A stretch of 64,000 bases of DNA from Tetragonia tetragonoides (taxonomy: Eukaryota; Streptophyta; Magnoliopsida; Caryophyllales; Aizoaceae), in NCBI GenBank assembly GCA_038025085.1, contig CM076153.1:2852001-2916000 (forward strand), read 5' to 3'. A program made the translations under genes and the position numbers. A model generated the notes under the pieces. The model searched no databases. It had not been told where the DNA came from and saw only the letters and a list, made by a program, of their open reading frames with translations. Of the stretch, positions 30,001-44,640 are shown one piece after another. How positions within the stretch are numbered: position 1 is the stretch's first letter; every line of letters starts with the position of its first letter.

Positions 30001-33000
30001 ACTTGATTACTTCTATAATTATGCATTATATTCTTTGAACCAATATTCTAGGAGATAAAACGGGATCTCATTTCTCACAAGTTGATGGTGACAAGTTTTT
30101 CTTGTACTTCTTGTCGTTGTGAATTATGATAGAACATGGTATAAATGGAGAGGATAACTTAAAACATGATCCGGAATTAGAATTTGACAAGCAAACAGTA
30201 CACAAGACAAACGTAGCACATCTTCTAGCTCACCTCACACCAACAATCCTTTGAAACTCTTCTTCCATAGAACGGATCATATAGCTGTGAAAATCATACT
30301 TCATTGTGAGCTTGTGATTCTGCCAAGAATTAGAAGACAATTAGAGTTAATATTCAGCCAAACTTACCATCAAACAAACACACACTGATGTTCTGTTGTC
30401 ATTAACTGTTGCTTTAGCAAGGAAATCTGGCTTAAATAAAACTGAAAAGCACAGAGCATAGGAGCTCTTCACAATTAGTAAGTTAACTTAAGTACCATGA
30501 TGAAGCCCTTACGAAGTGTAAGATAATCAGCACGAACCACTGAATGTGCAAATTGCCTAAAGAAACATGTCTGCCAAACAATCAAGCAGTCAGCTTTCAA
30601 ACATGTTCATAAAAAGCCAATAACTGGAAGCAAAACCCATACTGTTCTAGCTAAATCTTCCTTTACAATTGCCCTGAAGGGGTGAAAATTACAAAAGGTC
30701 AATTATCAAAGTAGAATCAGAACAGATGGGAAAGGACAGAATACGGATGGGAATGTAAAAAAATAAATGGCCAATTAAAGTTTTAAACGTCAGGATTGAT
30801 TTCAAATGGCAATGAAGAACACTGGCAGAAGATAAAATTATTATTGTCTGGGTCAATGTGCAAGAACATTATATCTTGGGCTTTTAAAATCCCATGTTTG
30901 GTGTAAGGGATGGGGAATAGATGTGGAACAAGGACGGGGAATAGAAGACCTCTATTCCCACATTTTTATTCCCACAGGGGGGCTGGTAATTGGAGGTGGG
31001 AATAGGACTTTCTTAACCAAATTAACATCATGCCCAATAAAAGTGACTGCAGATTTTGTCAACTCTTTTTTTTTTTATGGCATTTTGGTAAACTAACTTT
31101 ATAGCCCAATATATTCCCAATTCTAATACCTATATACCAAACAAGGTAATGGGACTAATTAAACAGATTTTCTATTCCCCAGAACAATTCCCATCCCCAT
31201 CCTCAAACTCATTCCCACTTCCCAAAACGCCCCCTCAGATAGTAATTTCAACCAACTATCTATTATAGTTATATACCCCCGAAAATGAAAATATGACACA
31301 GTAATTCATCTATGTGGTTATTACCCAATGGGACAGACCTCTTGAAAATTATGCCAATTAGCCTACATAGCACAGCTAATTCTTCACAATCCAAGCAGAA
31401 TCCGAAAGCATCAAAGTAATTGATGAAATTTCATTAAAGGAACATTCTAGTTGCTGAAGAATGGACAATGGAAATTAGTTATCAAGCACGGACACAGCAC
31501 TCAGTCTGCGTTTCCCGTGTCTGTTTCCGTTTTTGTGCTTCCTTACATATAATAATTTTTGAGAATTTGCGTTTCCCGTGTCCCGTGTCTACGTTTCCCG
31601 TTTCCGCGTTCCCGTTTCCGTGCTACTTTCTTATCTCCTTCTAACCCATATTCCTCACACCTCAGCTGTCTTGTGGATCTAACATTCTTAATCCTTGCGA
31701 TAATTGGAGCCTAAACCCAATGACGCCATGAATATAACTAATACGTAGGCAATCTAGAGTCTAAACTCAATATTAAGTTCTAAACTTTCCTCCATGAAGT
31801 TTAAATTGTCCATACGGATCTCTTCTGTTTATGCAGAAGATGCAATGACAGACATGACATATAAGCCAATAGCAGTACAAAATAATAAATAGATAAGCCG
31901 CATGCCTACCACCCAAATCCAGAAATTGTTCTTCGTTAAAGGATTTGATGAGTGGAATTTGACAAATGTAGATTGCCTTCGCATTACCAACTCCCTTGTG
32001 ATCTCTGTTGAAAAATAAGTGAGGCACTAAATCATTATCATTAACACCACAACACAAAATTGCTAGCAGATATTATATGAATCACTCAGTACTTTGTGTT
32101 TTGCACATGAATATCTAACAAATTAATAACAGCTGCAATACGTTCTTCGTTTCTTAAAAGGGCTGGTTGGGACGCAGGTAAAAGTCAAGAGCCACTCTAC
32201 TCCTTACAAAGCGATGGTTTGAGAATAAAGGAACTTAATATCAGCATGACAGCAACCCTAGCTGTCATCCTCCTACTATACTAAACATTAAATACATCCC
32301 TTACCACTTTTTGATGTCTAACACTGTTGTCAGGTAATTTCTTTTTTTTTATTCTGGGATTTTTGAAAGAATTGCACTGAAGAGAGAGATTGGGTTTGTA
32401 TTGCTTTTGGCATAGCCTACTGCTAGCTTATTTACAGTCCTCATGGCCACACCCTCTTATCAAATCATACTTTTAATGGTGAGTGTTGGATTTGTCAAAT
32501 GTCAGTATGATGGGATGGGATTACTTATACATATGATGAACCTTAGTTGACAAGGCTCTATAGGGTTTGGGATGGGTTCGGGTGTGATATACATCAGAAC
32601 ACTCAATATTCATCATGTCAAGTCAGCCCTGCTGCTTATCAAGCACTAACACAAGATCACAATTAATTCACTTTTCCACAATGCAATCTGCCAAAGCCAA
32701 CTGTTTACCAGGAGCTGAATCAAGACCATTAGACAACTTGCCTGTGAGTGAATCATGTCGGTCCACCTGAGCCTGATCCTCCCATGCCCTCCAACTATGT
32801 ACCTGAACATAAAATTGTAACATGCAGAGTAAACAGATGTCAATACTGAGTGGGTCTTCCCTTTCAAACTTTTGTATATTATAAGTAGCATTTTCAGAAT
32901 CCAGTTCTTGTGCTCATCACTTGTGAACAACAAAGCAATCAATCAAACCAATTCATCAGATCAATTTAGGCCCATTTCCCATGTATAGATGTGACAATTG

Positions 33001-34662
33001 ATTAAGCAACCACAAGTGTAACATGCTGGTTGCCAGCTTAACTCATCTATACCCAACTATATCAACACTCGGCAGACCTCACATGCAAGGCCTAGGGGCT
33101 ACGCATGTCATTAGTTTAAGGGAGGGATGGGATAAGATAACACTTAACTTTCATCCTAAAAAATCTAACAGTCTGCTCCACAGACAAGAGCCTAAAGCTG
33201 TAGTAAGTCGCATTCTGAAGACGAGAAAAAGATATGTAATCAGTGCTTCCTAAAAGTAAACTACTACTTAGTGTGGACATCGGACAGACAAAAGAACATT
33301 GACATCCAAAATTGCAATTCATCTAGATGCGAACATTTTGCCTTTTCACAGTAGAAGAAAGATACTAACCTTCACAATTGCCAGCAACATTGTTAAACAA
33401 CTATAAGATACATGTGTCACCGCCATGATGAAGATAAATCTGTGCAACTGCTCAAGACCTTCATATGACACGAATGGCTCTTTCCCCTAACAACCAAAAA
33501 GAGTTAGAATAGAGACTGAAATTACACCCAAGCTGGAGAATAGAAATTAAAATAGAATACACAAGGCAGTACATATCATCTACAGAAGATGCTTGCTTAC
33601 ACAATTCATAACCTATAAAGAATAACAATAGTAAAGCACATGCCTCTGGACAAGTATTCTTGTTTAGGACATTCAACAATCTCCTGGGAGGCATTGCCAT
33701 CCAAAGTTTACGTCCCTGTGATACATTATTTTCTATTGCTTCATCAACGTCTGATCTAGAGCATGGGGCAAATACACCATCAAAGAACTTTGAAGAGATG
33801 CAAATGCTGGATATTGTGCTTGAGGTAGCCGTCAGAAGCAAAGATATAAAGCCAAGGAGCATCAACTCTGAAGGCCAAAAGGAAAGTAAAATATATAAGG
33901 CCATTGCGAATTGTAAAAAAAATGTCCAACCTCAAGTAGTGTCATCTTCTAAGCACAAATCATCAAATTTTTTTTTTTATCAACATAAATAATCATTTAA
34001 AGCTTTTTAAAACAGCAGTTCAAAAGTATTAAGGACACCTTCTTTCATTTTCTCCATAGCTTGAAGTAGAGGCTTTCGACGTGTTTTTTGCAGCCACTGA
34101 AATGAAAAACAAGAGCAGGAAAAAGCACCATCAGCTTGTCAAGAAAGAAGCTCAAACAAAAGGCCGTTGTTCATTTTACTTCCGATCAACAAACATGGTA
34201 AATTACCAGGGTAATATATCCAGGAAGCTTCCAAAATCATAATATCAAAGGGAATTTAGACAATTAGACCACGTACATAAATCAGTTTCGGTGCTCAGAT
34301 TATTAGTCAGCAGAAATGTCAGAAAACATTATCAAAGTATGAAGGGTTTCATAACAAGTTTCCTTTATCTATACATTGAAACAAGTATTAAAAGCAATCA
34401 CAAATGACATGGAAACCCATATTCAAATACCTAGCATGATCCAGTCTCACAACGCAGCACTTGCAGAACATTGAAATATAAACATTAGATATAATTAGAG
34501 CTTCATATGAACATGAAAGTTTGAAGGGAAACTCACCTTACTGAGCTGGTGAATCCCTCTTTCAACGAGCAATGAAACAGCAACAAAGACTGTCAACACA
34601 GATGCAACAGACCATGTTGGAGTTAAGGCCAAAGACCTCATTTCCTCCGTTCTCTCTTCCAT
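27090..34662 (-). CDS. MLO11: MLO-family seven-transmembrane protein (MLO4/MLO11-like)
   Basis: Fifteen exons, minus strand: 34662-34537, 34096-34039, 33867-33644, 33486-33370, 32802-32742, 32004-31910, 30570-30496, 30319-30234, 29685-29636, 29316-29276, 28836-28666, 28561-28526, 28434-28367, 28270-28210, 27482-27090. They join in phase to 553 residues plus stop, normal for MLO. Hallmarks: [19 protein letters not shown] (TM1), [17 protein letters not shown], the four extracellular Cys region ([19 protein letters not shown]), [46 protein letters not shown]. The calmodulin-binding tail is [27 protein letters not shown] (428-454). MLO proteins are plasma-membrane, calmodulin-binding calcium channels; the MLO4/MLO11 clade acts in root touch and gravity responses rather than mildew susceptibility. 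Clade placement rests on the N-terminus and tail ([11 protein letters not shown]). Introns 3 and 5 use GC donors. Confidence 0.93.
30895..31240. mobile_element. MITE-like inverted element in an MLO intron
   Basis: Left part has gtttggtgtaagggatgggg and the right part, read inward, ggggcgttttgggaagtggg, with mirrored 'tattccc/gggaata' motifs across the ~345 bp. This resembles common plant MITEs, but a target duplication could not be fixed. Confidence 0.4.
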
Positions 34663-36646
34663 TTTCACAACCTTCTAATCCTATATAGTCCTACCAAGAG
34701 GGCCTTTCACAAGTACCCAAGTCAGTTTCAGACCATCATACCCAACAATGGTGTCACCATAGAGGGCAACAGGCTATTCTGTAAGACCCATGACACAGAA
34801 TATACAACCCTTCCCCCAAAACAAAGGCACCCTACATAACCCAGAAAACAAATAATTCTGGCTCCACATAGCAAGTTAATTTCATATAAGAATTAATAAG
34901 AAAAGTGGGTTACAAATTAATTTGCTAATTTCCTTGGCCCTACAAAGTAAAATACCAATTACCCCAAAAAGATTTATTTTTGCAAACAAAATCTGTAGAA
35001 AAGAAATGATACCCAGAAGATTTTATCAACAACTTTCTCTAACCCAGTTTCTCTTTCTCTCTTATCTTCCAAAATAGCTCTCTACCATCAATGTAACATG
35101 AAAATTTGCCAGAAAGATATCAGATATGTCCCCGAAGCTTCGAGAGATGGAGTGTCACTGCAATTTGTGAACAGGATGAGAACAAATTCAGGGTGTTAGG
35201 AAAAAGGTAGGAAAAGAGAGAAAACCCCTGCAAAATGTGCAGTAATTAAATGGAGCTAAGATTCACTTCACGTTGAATTGATTTGAATTGAATAATATAC
35301 AAGAGAGGAAGAGTGGCAATAGGTGTTTTCTCTCTCCTCGTGGAGATCAACAGGAAACGACCCGCACCAGAGAGATCTCTCGATGGTTTATTAGATAATT
35401 TGATCAGTTGATGGTTTAATAATTGTTTGATCTGTGGTGCAATTTGTTACTCCGGAAATTAGGGAAGTGCATGATGCTGGCTGTGATGAAATTCCCCAAA
35501 GATGTCACATGATGCTTCCTCCCAAGCGGCCTCCATGACCAAATTAATGTCATTAAACCAGTTTCTAACTTTTGTCTACGAATTAGATACAGTAAAAATT
35601 CTTATCAAATAAAAAAAACAAAAATATGGGTGCTGGTGAAATTTTAAATTTTGAATAAACATTGTGGTAACATTTTTCTTTTTCATGAGATGTGGTAACA
35701 TTTTTCTACATTGCATTTGTGCATATGTAATTGAAAAATCTATTAATGGAGACAAGTTGATGGAAATTGCTCATCAGAGGATACGCTATGATTAGTTGTA
35801 AAAAGTGCAGAACCACCATAGCAATTTCTAATAAAAAATTTGGACATCTAGTGATACCATCCTAAAATATTTCCACATTATAACTATAATTGTGCTTATT
35901 TAGGTATATTTTCGTCTTTTCATGTTGTATTTCATTTCGTTATGTTCTGCAAATGGTACTCTCTTTTATTTAGGTTCTATTTTCTGTTCTGCTCTATCTC
36001 ATTCAATTAAAAAAGAACGGCCTAATTTTAAAAGTTTGGTATGAGAGAGATGGGTTCGACACTCGTCTTGATCTGCTTTTGTAGCTCTTCGGAAGCACAA
36101 TATAATGGAGTAAGAAATCAGGTATTTGAGCTGATAATGACAATGACAGATCAACCGTAAGAACATATAATCTTGGTTATCAGCAGACTACCAGTGGAAG
36201 TTCTAGCCAAAGGCCACCCCGAAACCACACTTAATAGACAAAGTCATGTTACTTGCATTAATTGGAAACTTGAGAAAGCATACCGTACCTCTGTCAACCC
36301 ATGGACCTCATATCATAACCTTGCAACTAACCGTGAGTTTGCTATCATGGTGGACCTGCTTGGATTATAATGTCAACTTCTGAAATCTGAATGAGACAAT
36401 GGATCGGATCATTTTGACACCAATTTATGTATTGCTAGAACTTGATATGGTGTATTACAAGAGCTTGAACTGAAACAGCAATAGAACAAATCAAAAATGT
36501 GATGCTACCTTCGGATTATATTAACCAAAAATTTCACCAACAGCTAAAACAGAAGCGAACTTCATTCCTATCACTAATGGTTTTTCTAATTTTAGTTTCA
36601 TCCCTATTATCATTAAGAAAAGCAAGGACACTGAAATGAAAAGCTT
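34663..36646. other. MLO 5' flank and NUG2 3' flank
   Basis: 34,663 to about 35,400 holds the MLO leader and promoter (CT-rich near 35,040-35,080 and 35,320-35,340). 36,400-36,646 is likely the NUG2 3'UTR. Between them no gene or clear repeat was recognised; the short frame at 36,173-36,370 shows no known motif. Confidence 0.5.
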
Positions 36647-39600
36647 TTATTCCTCTGCGCACGCAACGGGTTCAGAGATTTCCCCCTTTAGCTCCTTTTC
36701 GCTATACAGATCACTCTGAACAGGGACATCTGCCAGCTGCTGAGATGAAATAACATCTGCTATAGCTTTCATTGCTGATAAAGACTTCTCTTTCTCTTCC
36801 TCTGTCTCTGTTTCCTCATTTCTGTCATCACCAGCAACTTCTGAGGCATCATCTTTTTGTTGCGGTGGAGGAACAAAGAAGGGTATTCTTCCTCTCTGCC
36901 AGTCGTAAAGGACCATCTTTGCCGCCGTCATCAAATCTGGTTCTCCACCCTGAGGAGAGATTATCACTTGAGCACAGATTCACAACTCAAGAAGTGCATG
37001 AACATAAATGAAGAGAACATGAGATTGTGCACCACCACCCCGGTGAAAGCAAACCCCAAGAAACAAAAACGAGCTGCTCAAGCCTTTGGTTGTAACTCAG
37101 AAACAACGCTGCAAGTGAATTGAGATAGCTCTGGTAAAAGACATAACCGCAAAAAATTTCATAACCTGACGCCTTTCAAATTTTGATCAAAGGCCAAGAA
37201 ATTCAGGGACTGTACGATCTTCAATGAAAAATAGTTTCACAGGAAAAGCTATTGCAGAAAACCAACAAACATTACTGTGATTTTCCTTTTAACATCAACT
37301 TGAAAATTTTGATTGGGTTTTCTTGCTTTCACATGCATAAGCACAATTTTTCCATACAGACTTTGGGAAATTCCTCAACCAGCATGTGATGTGAATCTAT
37401 GCACGAGAGAATGAGTCAAGTAGCCTGACACAAGGGACAACCATTTCATAACGAACATGAACACGTCAACACGGTGACACAAAGGAGTATAATAATTCAT
37501 GGAGAACCTACGAATCCCTTTCAAACACAAATTTCTTCCAAGTGTTTGAAATGAGTTATCTCAAAGAAGAGAAAAAGTTATTGATCCAAATGCAGCTTGA
37601 TAATGCAGGAGAAGTACTTTTGCAGTTTCTATTGACTACTATGCTGTTCTGAATATAAAACATAAATGGTAATCTCTAGATGATTGAAAAAGAACACAAA
37701 GGTGGAAACAAACCTTCAACAGCTTGCCTGACAATTTGCAAAGCTTAAAGAGGAAGTCATGTTCATCCTCCCTGGTAAGATCACATAAAAGTACTTTATC
37801 TTAGAAGAGATTAAACAACCAGAACATGCATCGAGCAAAATGCAACATTCTAAAGAACTCGGCACAACAGGGTACAAACATCAACATAGAAATAAAGAAA
37901 TGGTTGAACTACAACATTTGCAGGATTATTTGAGCCCATGCCTGAGCTAAAAAGGAGCTGATTAAAATCAAAACACTTAAACCAGAAAAACAAACTAATT
38001 TCAACATCCATTAATGATTCGTTTTATGGCTGTTATCAACTTTCAAGCACCATCATTTATCAACAAGCTTACTCATTTCAGGACATGAGACCACAATAAC
38101 ATGATTCAGAAGCAAACTACCAACAGCATCATTCGAAATCATGGCTTCACTCTTAGTTTAGAATACAAAGTTTGAGCAGGTTAGTAATGACAAGCAGAAC
38201 ATCATTTTATCTGTATTTGATTCCCTCGAACCGATGAGTTACGCATTGCCAACAAGCTAGATTAGAGTTATAAAAAGCAGCTGACTGAAGTCTAGGCAAG
38301 CACATGAGTGAACCAACATTTAGTTCACTAAACTAGCCTCCTAGATCTTGGCACTGGTGTGTTGCCTTTCCTGGGTATTTACGAGCTTGCTTTACAACCA
38401 TAAAAAGAAAAAATAAAACAAATTATACATAGAGGATGGTACTTTCCTGCACTCAGCATTTGAGTTAGCAACACTTGTAAGCAGAAAATAAAAACATTCA
38501 ACAGAAAATAAAATTAAAATCAATACCAGTCCTTGATCTTGTATGCTCTTTCCAGGTGCTCCTTTTTCACACGTTTCAGCACTTCTCCAATGTGCTCAGC
38601 AGCATCCTGTAAATTTGAAACTCGCACCTGCAATTTCAAACCAGCCCTGCTTGTTAGATTTCTAGGCCGCCTGAGATAACATTTACTAGTAAATCATCCT
38701 GCAAGTCCGCCAAAGCAAGGGGGGGAGCATATCTTGCAATGACAAATGTATTCTTAACACGTCATGCCACATAAGTCAAATATTGCAATTCCAATATTAG
38801 ATATACAGTATGATTACGAGACCAAACAGTGATATATAAAAGGGCCAATGCACCAGCCTCAGAAGCCAGAAGTCGCTCGCATGAACAAACAGTATGTACT
38901 AGTTAGATGCAGCACTGTACCAATGGGAACATAAACTTAGATACCCTTCACAAATTAAGCTATAAAAATCCAGAAGTACATACCACACCCTTTAGTACAA
39001 CGTCTGTCTCAGTATCCGAATTTTGATACACAACTCCAGGGCAGTCTATTAGAAAGATCCTCTTAGTAAGTGTAATATATTGCCAAACTTTAGTCTCCCC
39101 TGGAATAGGAGCAACCTTGCAAACCTAAATCACAAAAACATGCATTCAGCTAATTAGATTTGACAAAAACTCATGCATAATCATAACCTGGCTAAGGTTT
39201 CATTCATCTAAAGAAGGCATTACATTTTTAGTACGCAATGTATTGATAACTGATGATTTCCCAACATTGGGATAGCCAACAAAACCGACGGATATTGCTT
39301 GCTTGTCTGTTTTTAGACGAGAAAATTGCCTCAAAATGGAAAGAAGAGAACCCTGGAAGAAGGAATAGAAAGTAAAGTCAAAAGCCAAAAAAAGAAATGA
39401 ACAAAAAAAATATACCGAATAATATAAAGAAGTTTTTGTCAGCCCATGCCACATTTTAGTAGAGATAAATTTGAACACACACAACCTCAAAGGCCCAAGC
39501 GAGCACATTACAAGACCTCCTAAAGCTACCTCAGAAAGACCTCCTGATTTGAGTAGGAAATACAAATAGAAGCAAAAACCGTCTATGCCCAGACCCAGCA

Positions 39601-42600
39601 ACTAATATTATTGACTCTCAGTGATCCTTTTGCATGCAAGCCTATCTGCTTCTTTATTTTGCTTGTGTAAAGAATGTGAAGAAACTGCCACCCTGAGATA
39701 TGAATCTTCTTTTGTCATCCTAGTAGACTATACAATTACAACTGCCCATACAACCCCAGCAGTCTTTAGCAAATTGCATCAACTACAGCGATCCATTCCT
39801 CAAAGTGTTTGTCTTACCCCCTACTACGCATGGATCATACAGTCTGCAAACCACATAGACCCTTAGTATTCCTGTATAAGGTCTTAAGCGGCTCCATTAT
39901 TCAAAAGATGGTTGCCTTACCCCCTACTAGGCATGGATCATACAGTCTGCAAACCACTTAGACCCCTAGTATTCCTGTATACGATCTTAAGCTCCATTAT
40001 TCAAAAGCAATACCTTATTGCCCAGCTGTGGCCAATTATTCCTTAAATTACTAGTTGTAACTGTTAATTAACTTGAAGTTCATCTACACCTTTGGTAAGA
40101 CCAAAAACAGCTCCCGCCTCCCAAGTCTCAGCAACCTTTATCTCTAGATTATTTTCAGAATGAGGAGGTTGAGGACGGCTCTGCCCCTGAAAGACCAGGT
40201 CCATCCCCACTTCTGCTGACAGCAAGCGGAATACAAAGCTCCGGTGTAGGTCTCCATTTATGATTAGAAACTGACTAACATAGTAACATTTAGTCAATCA
40301 AAGCCTAAATGGTGACAGCAACTACCTCTACTGGTCAATCAAGCCTAAACATTGGTTAATCAAGTCACCATTTCTTGGCTATGAGGTGGTTACTGGTACA
40401 GAAAAAACAGTTTGACACAAATCCAAATATCAAATGTGTTCTTCCAAATGACATTATGGCAGAGTGGCATACAACAATACGTCATAAATGATTTTTATTG
40501 GGTCAACATTCGTGAGAACTGGCCCACTAAACAATCCCAAATTGGGCCTTGCGTTATTACATACTGATGAAGCCAAAGGGAAGATGAATACAATTTCAAG
40601 TGTGTCTTGTTGGCTTGTTGCACTTCCATAACAAAAAGCCAACCAGAATGGACTAGCTTTCAACATAAGCAAAAATATAAAAGATAAAAAACAAAATAAC
40701 TTACTTTTCCAAAAGGCTTAGTGACGCTAGCATGGAAAGCTAGGGTGGGGTACTCCTTTGAGAGCACTCTAAGCCATCCTTTTGTAGCCCAAGCTGGAAT
40801 TAAATCACACTGTATAGAAGAGTATCAGTAACCTAAACCGCCATGAAGGAGACATCACAATCCAGTATTGCAGAACTAATAGAAAAAGTTGTAACCTTAT
40901 TTAATAGAAAAACCATATGCTTGTGCTTGCAGTTCAGTCTCAAATGCTTCTCTAGATGATAGCACCTTGTACCCATGGGGTCCCTGGCATCCAAAACCTT
41001 GAAACAGAAGCAAAAAGAAATCATGAGTTAAACTAGTCAATACATTGCACACTTTTAAGAATGAATTCTTGAAATGAAAAGGTCAAGGCATTGTCAATTC
41101 CAAAACTTCAGAAAAACAAAGAGGTAAAGAGGAACATGGGTGATAAACCAGACATAATCATACAACAACTAAGTGCAACCAAAGCCTAGAGTTCTTTTGT
41201 AGCACAATGTAAATATAGTTACCAATCAAGAGCTAGGCCTTTCCACGGAGGCAGTAAGAAGAGAAACAGACTCTCACAACATTAGAAGTGTACAGACTGT
41301 ACACAGAACACAACTGTTACCACTGCACACAGATTCATCATCCCAATTTCAGGCTCCTCTCCCGTGCTTTTCTTTCCCCAGCTTACTTTTCTCAGAGGAT
41401 GATAAGAAAATTTATTCACATTAACTTCGCCAAATGCACACTGGCATTCACATAAAAAAATCAGATGGCGTTGTAGAACCCTTCGCTCCACCCACACAAG
41501 GTAAAACAGTGGTGTAGGCGAGAGGTTAGTATGACAAATCAAGTTTTAGTATCTGAAGTCTATGTTCTTTATAGTATGATAAAACAAGTTTTAGTATCTG
41601 AAATTGATGTACCTGTAACTCCTAAGTGCAAAAAGACAGTGGGGAGGATAATAGCATAAGAGGTATGGAAGACAACGCAAACATTCCTGGCAATTTTAAA
41701 CAGCACGCATCTTTGTTTCTTCTTAAGCAAGTAGGGAAGAGTTGCTCACCTGAACCACAACATCAGATGAATCTATAACTTTGTAAAGTTCACCCCATAT
41801 ACGTTTGCTTTGACCCTTCTCAAACATAGTGTGACGAACCAGATCCCTGAATCCATCTTCATCCTCTCCTTTGATAGATGGGATAGTTGATTTCTTTTGT
41901 TCAAACTCCTCTGCAAGGGGTGCCACCGTGCCAGACAAACATGAAACCAACAATACTCAATTTTAACACAATGATATGAACTTGCACTACGAGACATGCT
42001 CAGATGATCATCAAAGAACTGCACTAAAAACAGAACCTGTAATTTTTGGTCCAAGTAGACAGCATATTACCAATTACCCAGCAGACAACTTAATGTCTAT
42101 CCTGTGTTGTGACAATTATCCAAAAAGGATTTGAGACACAAGATTGGCCAATCAACCAAATTTCGACCAGTGTCATATCCAGCTCTGCTGCATGATATAA
42201 TTGTCCTAATAACCAGTACATGGCTACGATAAACTAAGTAAAGCTGGCCAATTCCCGAACAACGAGAGTCTAGTTTGTGAATGCTTTAATAAAGTTATAA
42301 ATTTAAACAAATTTCACGGCTATCACATGCTTGAAACTCAAACTGGAAACTGAATAAAACTAGGCATACAAGTAAGAAAATTATACAATACCTTGCAAGT
42401 TATCAGCTTTTTTCAGTATAGACTGGTAATCTGCTGCGTCAAGCTTGGGGCGTTTCCGCTTAGTTTTTGGTCCAAATGCATTTGCAAAAGGTTCAGTATC
42501 AAGCAGATGAGATCTTTGTTGCTACAGACAGAAAGGACCGCAAAAGGAGGTAAGTGCTAACTCATTTAGTCATATCACAAAGATGCGAAAGGTTGCGGAA

Positions 42601-44622
42601 AAGAATCGACACTGACAATCGACTATACAAGACATCTCACATGTACAAAGCTACTCCGTATACACAGACTGGAACAATACATATTAACAAGCTACCAAAC
42701 TTATACACCCTTCTTCAGTATAACAGATGAAGTAGTCTCACCATGCTACTTTGAATTTTCCAATTCTTAATAGGATGATGTTCAACAAAGAGGAAATTGA
42801 GTAAAGCTTTAGGAGTAAACTTTGCAATGTTTCCTGATGCTAGTGAATAGATGGATACAATAACTTGAACTCTGCATGTTAGATATCCTCACTATTGTAC
42901 AAATTGTCAGAGGAACTAATTACAAGAGGCGGGGGAAAGTAATCCCAACAGGTGTATTTCAACGAATTTAGGGGATGAAAATAGGATTTCAATAGAAAAA
43001 ATGAACACACAGTCACACATAACAATACAAAACTATGATTATGAAATATGTAAGACTTATAGTTTGTGCATTGTGACTACTTTTTTTAACATTTCAGAAA
43101 ATTATCTAGGCACTGTAGCATTCAACATTTCAGAAGTATACACCTATCTATATGTGAGCTATGTAAGCCATAAACCTGAACTACTAGTATATAACAGTAG
43201 AATCAACCAAAGCAATAACCACTGTGACCCAATCAAACTTATATCAACCTCAAACTGGGGATTGTCTCATTTTCTGTAAATAAGTACACATTACAAGAAG
43301 GTTTTAAGCTTGAGAATGAAGCAAGTACAGTATGTTTAGTTAGAAAATAAGCTTGAAAGTCATATTCATTATCTAGCGGTCCAACTAAGCGAGACACCAA
43401 AAGAATGAATACCTTGGGTAGGTCATTTAGGAGGGACATGGGAAGCTTCTTTTCCCTTAATATGACATTGTAGTTGCTTGACATGCGACTCTCAAGCTCA
43501 TCACGGAAAAATTCAAGCTCCTTCTGACCGACAACTCTAGTATTCCCTGCATAATGTCAAAGAAGAGCAAAGCAATTCAGCTACTCCAGCATTATTATTT
43601 TTATTTCTTTATAAGTCTTCAACTTAACACGCATGCAAACATTGTACAGCTTGCATTTGTCCCTCCCTAAATTGATGGTGCGATAACAAAGAGCTCAAAA
43701 GCTAATCATCCTCGTTAAGACTAATTTCTCCAAAGCTACCCAGAACTTCAGAGAAGAATTCAAGTAAATAGGTCGAGAAATTGAAGCAAACTCCTCTACT
43801 TTCAATATCTAACACTTCAACAACAGAGCTTCTGACCTATTCTCTCTCTTAATTCATCCTCGACTGTAAAACTCAGTCAAATTGAAGATTTCCAAAACAT
43901 TTTTTTTTTGGATTAGATACCCTTTGGAAAATATTTTTAAAAAGCATTTCTACCCAACAACTGCCAAAAGTATAGCTGCAAGCTGCATCCTCTTTGGCAC
44001 AATTCCCACTTAAACTTTTACCATACCAGAACACATCAACAACTTTTAAAGATACATTCAGAAAAATATAAATAATACTCTTCAATGAGAAGCCATAATA
44101 ATTAATATGCACTCATTACTCACTTCAATTCCAAATAGCTCATTATCCACGTAATCAGGCACTTATCCATCCATAACAGAAACGCAAAAATGCACATGAA
44201 TCACACTCAATTGATCATAAAATTCATCATAATTTTTAGCCAGATACCATGATCCATTACTCAATTTTATTCCAAAAAAAAACTTATTTCTCATGAAATC
44301 AGTAACTTATCATAAAACCAGCAACAAAAATTCATCAAAAATTGCATCAAACCAACAATGAAATAACAGAAATAATAAAATTCAATCAAAACCACATACC
44401 AAACCAACGGCGATCAGGTTGAATACGAGTAGAAGGCAAATCCTTAGACTGATATTCATGCTTCAAGATTTTTCCACCCTTATCACGCTTAGGGCGAACG
44501 TTATACATCTTGAGCCGCCGCACAGTGGCGGCGCTACGACTGTCGCCACTGGCACTTCCAACCTTATCGCGACGGTCGGCATCTAGAGAATGTCTCGGCT
44601 TCTTCTCTTTCGTTTTCGCCAT
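36647..44622 (-). CDS. NUG2: Nuclear/nucleolar circularly permuted GTPase 2 (NUG2/NOG2), 60S ribosome biogenesis
   Basis: Eleven exons, minus strand: 44622-44400, 43546-43413, 42521-42392, 41910-41750, 40997-40896, 40809-40705, 39352-39224, 39124-38984, 38627-38527, 37771-37714, 36949-36647; 528 residues plus stop, all phases close. Basic N-terminus ([17 protein letters not shown]) with the NGP1NT domain, then a YlqF/YawG-type GTPase in permuted order: [13 protein letters not shown]4 NKCD (249-252, split by intron 5), then G1 GYPNVGKSS (311-319), PGETKVWQ, G3 DCPG (355-358). [24 protein letters not shown] leads to a Glu-rich tail. NOG2 proteins act in maturation and export of the pre-60S particle in nucleolus and nucleus. 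Telo-boxes in the leader fit co-regulation with ribosome genes. Confidence 0.95.
39811..40015. repeat. Tandem duplication (102 bp) in NUG2 intron 6
   Basis: The segment starting 'cttaccccctacta(c/g)gcatgg' near 39,813 recurs near 39,915 with a few changes, ending at a repeated 'ctccattattcaaaag'. Intronic, no coding role. Confidence 0.85.
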
Positions 44623-44640
44623 TGAAATGGTGCTGCCGAA

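Noticed and set aside
31500..31625. 'gtttcccgtg' simple repeats in an MLO intron
   Set aside because: Short degenerate tract without boundaries; intronic noise or a small repeat remnant.
33660..33992. Plus-strand frame of 110 codons
   Set aside because: It is the antisense shadow of MLO exon 3.
40064..40297. Minus-strand frame of 77 codons within NUG2 intron 6
   Set aside because: The sequence looks moderately coding-like, but no family was recognised and it would disrupt the conserved NUG2 joining of exons 6 and 7.
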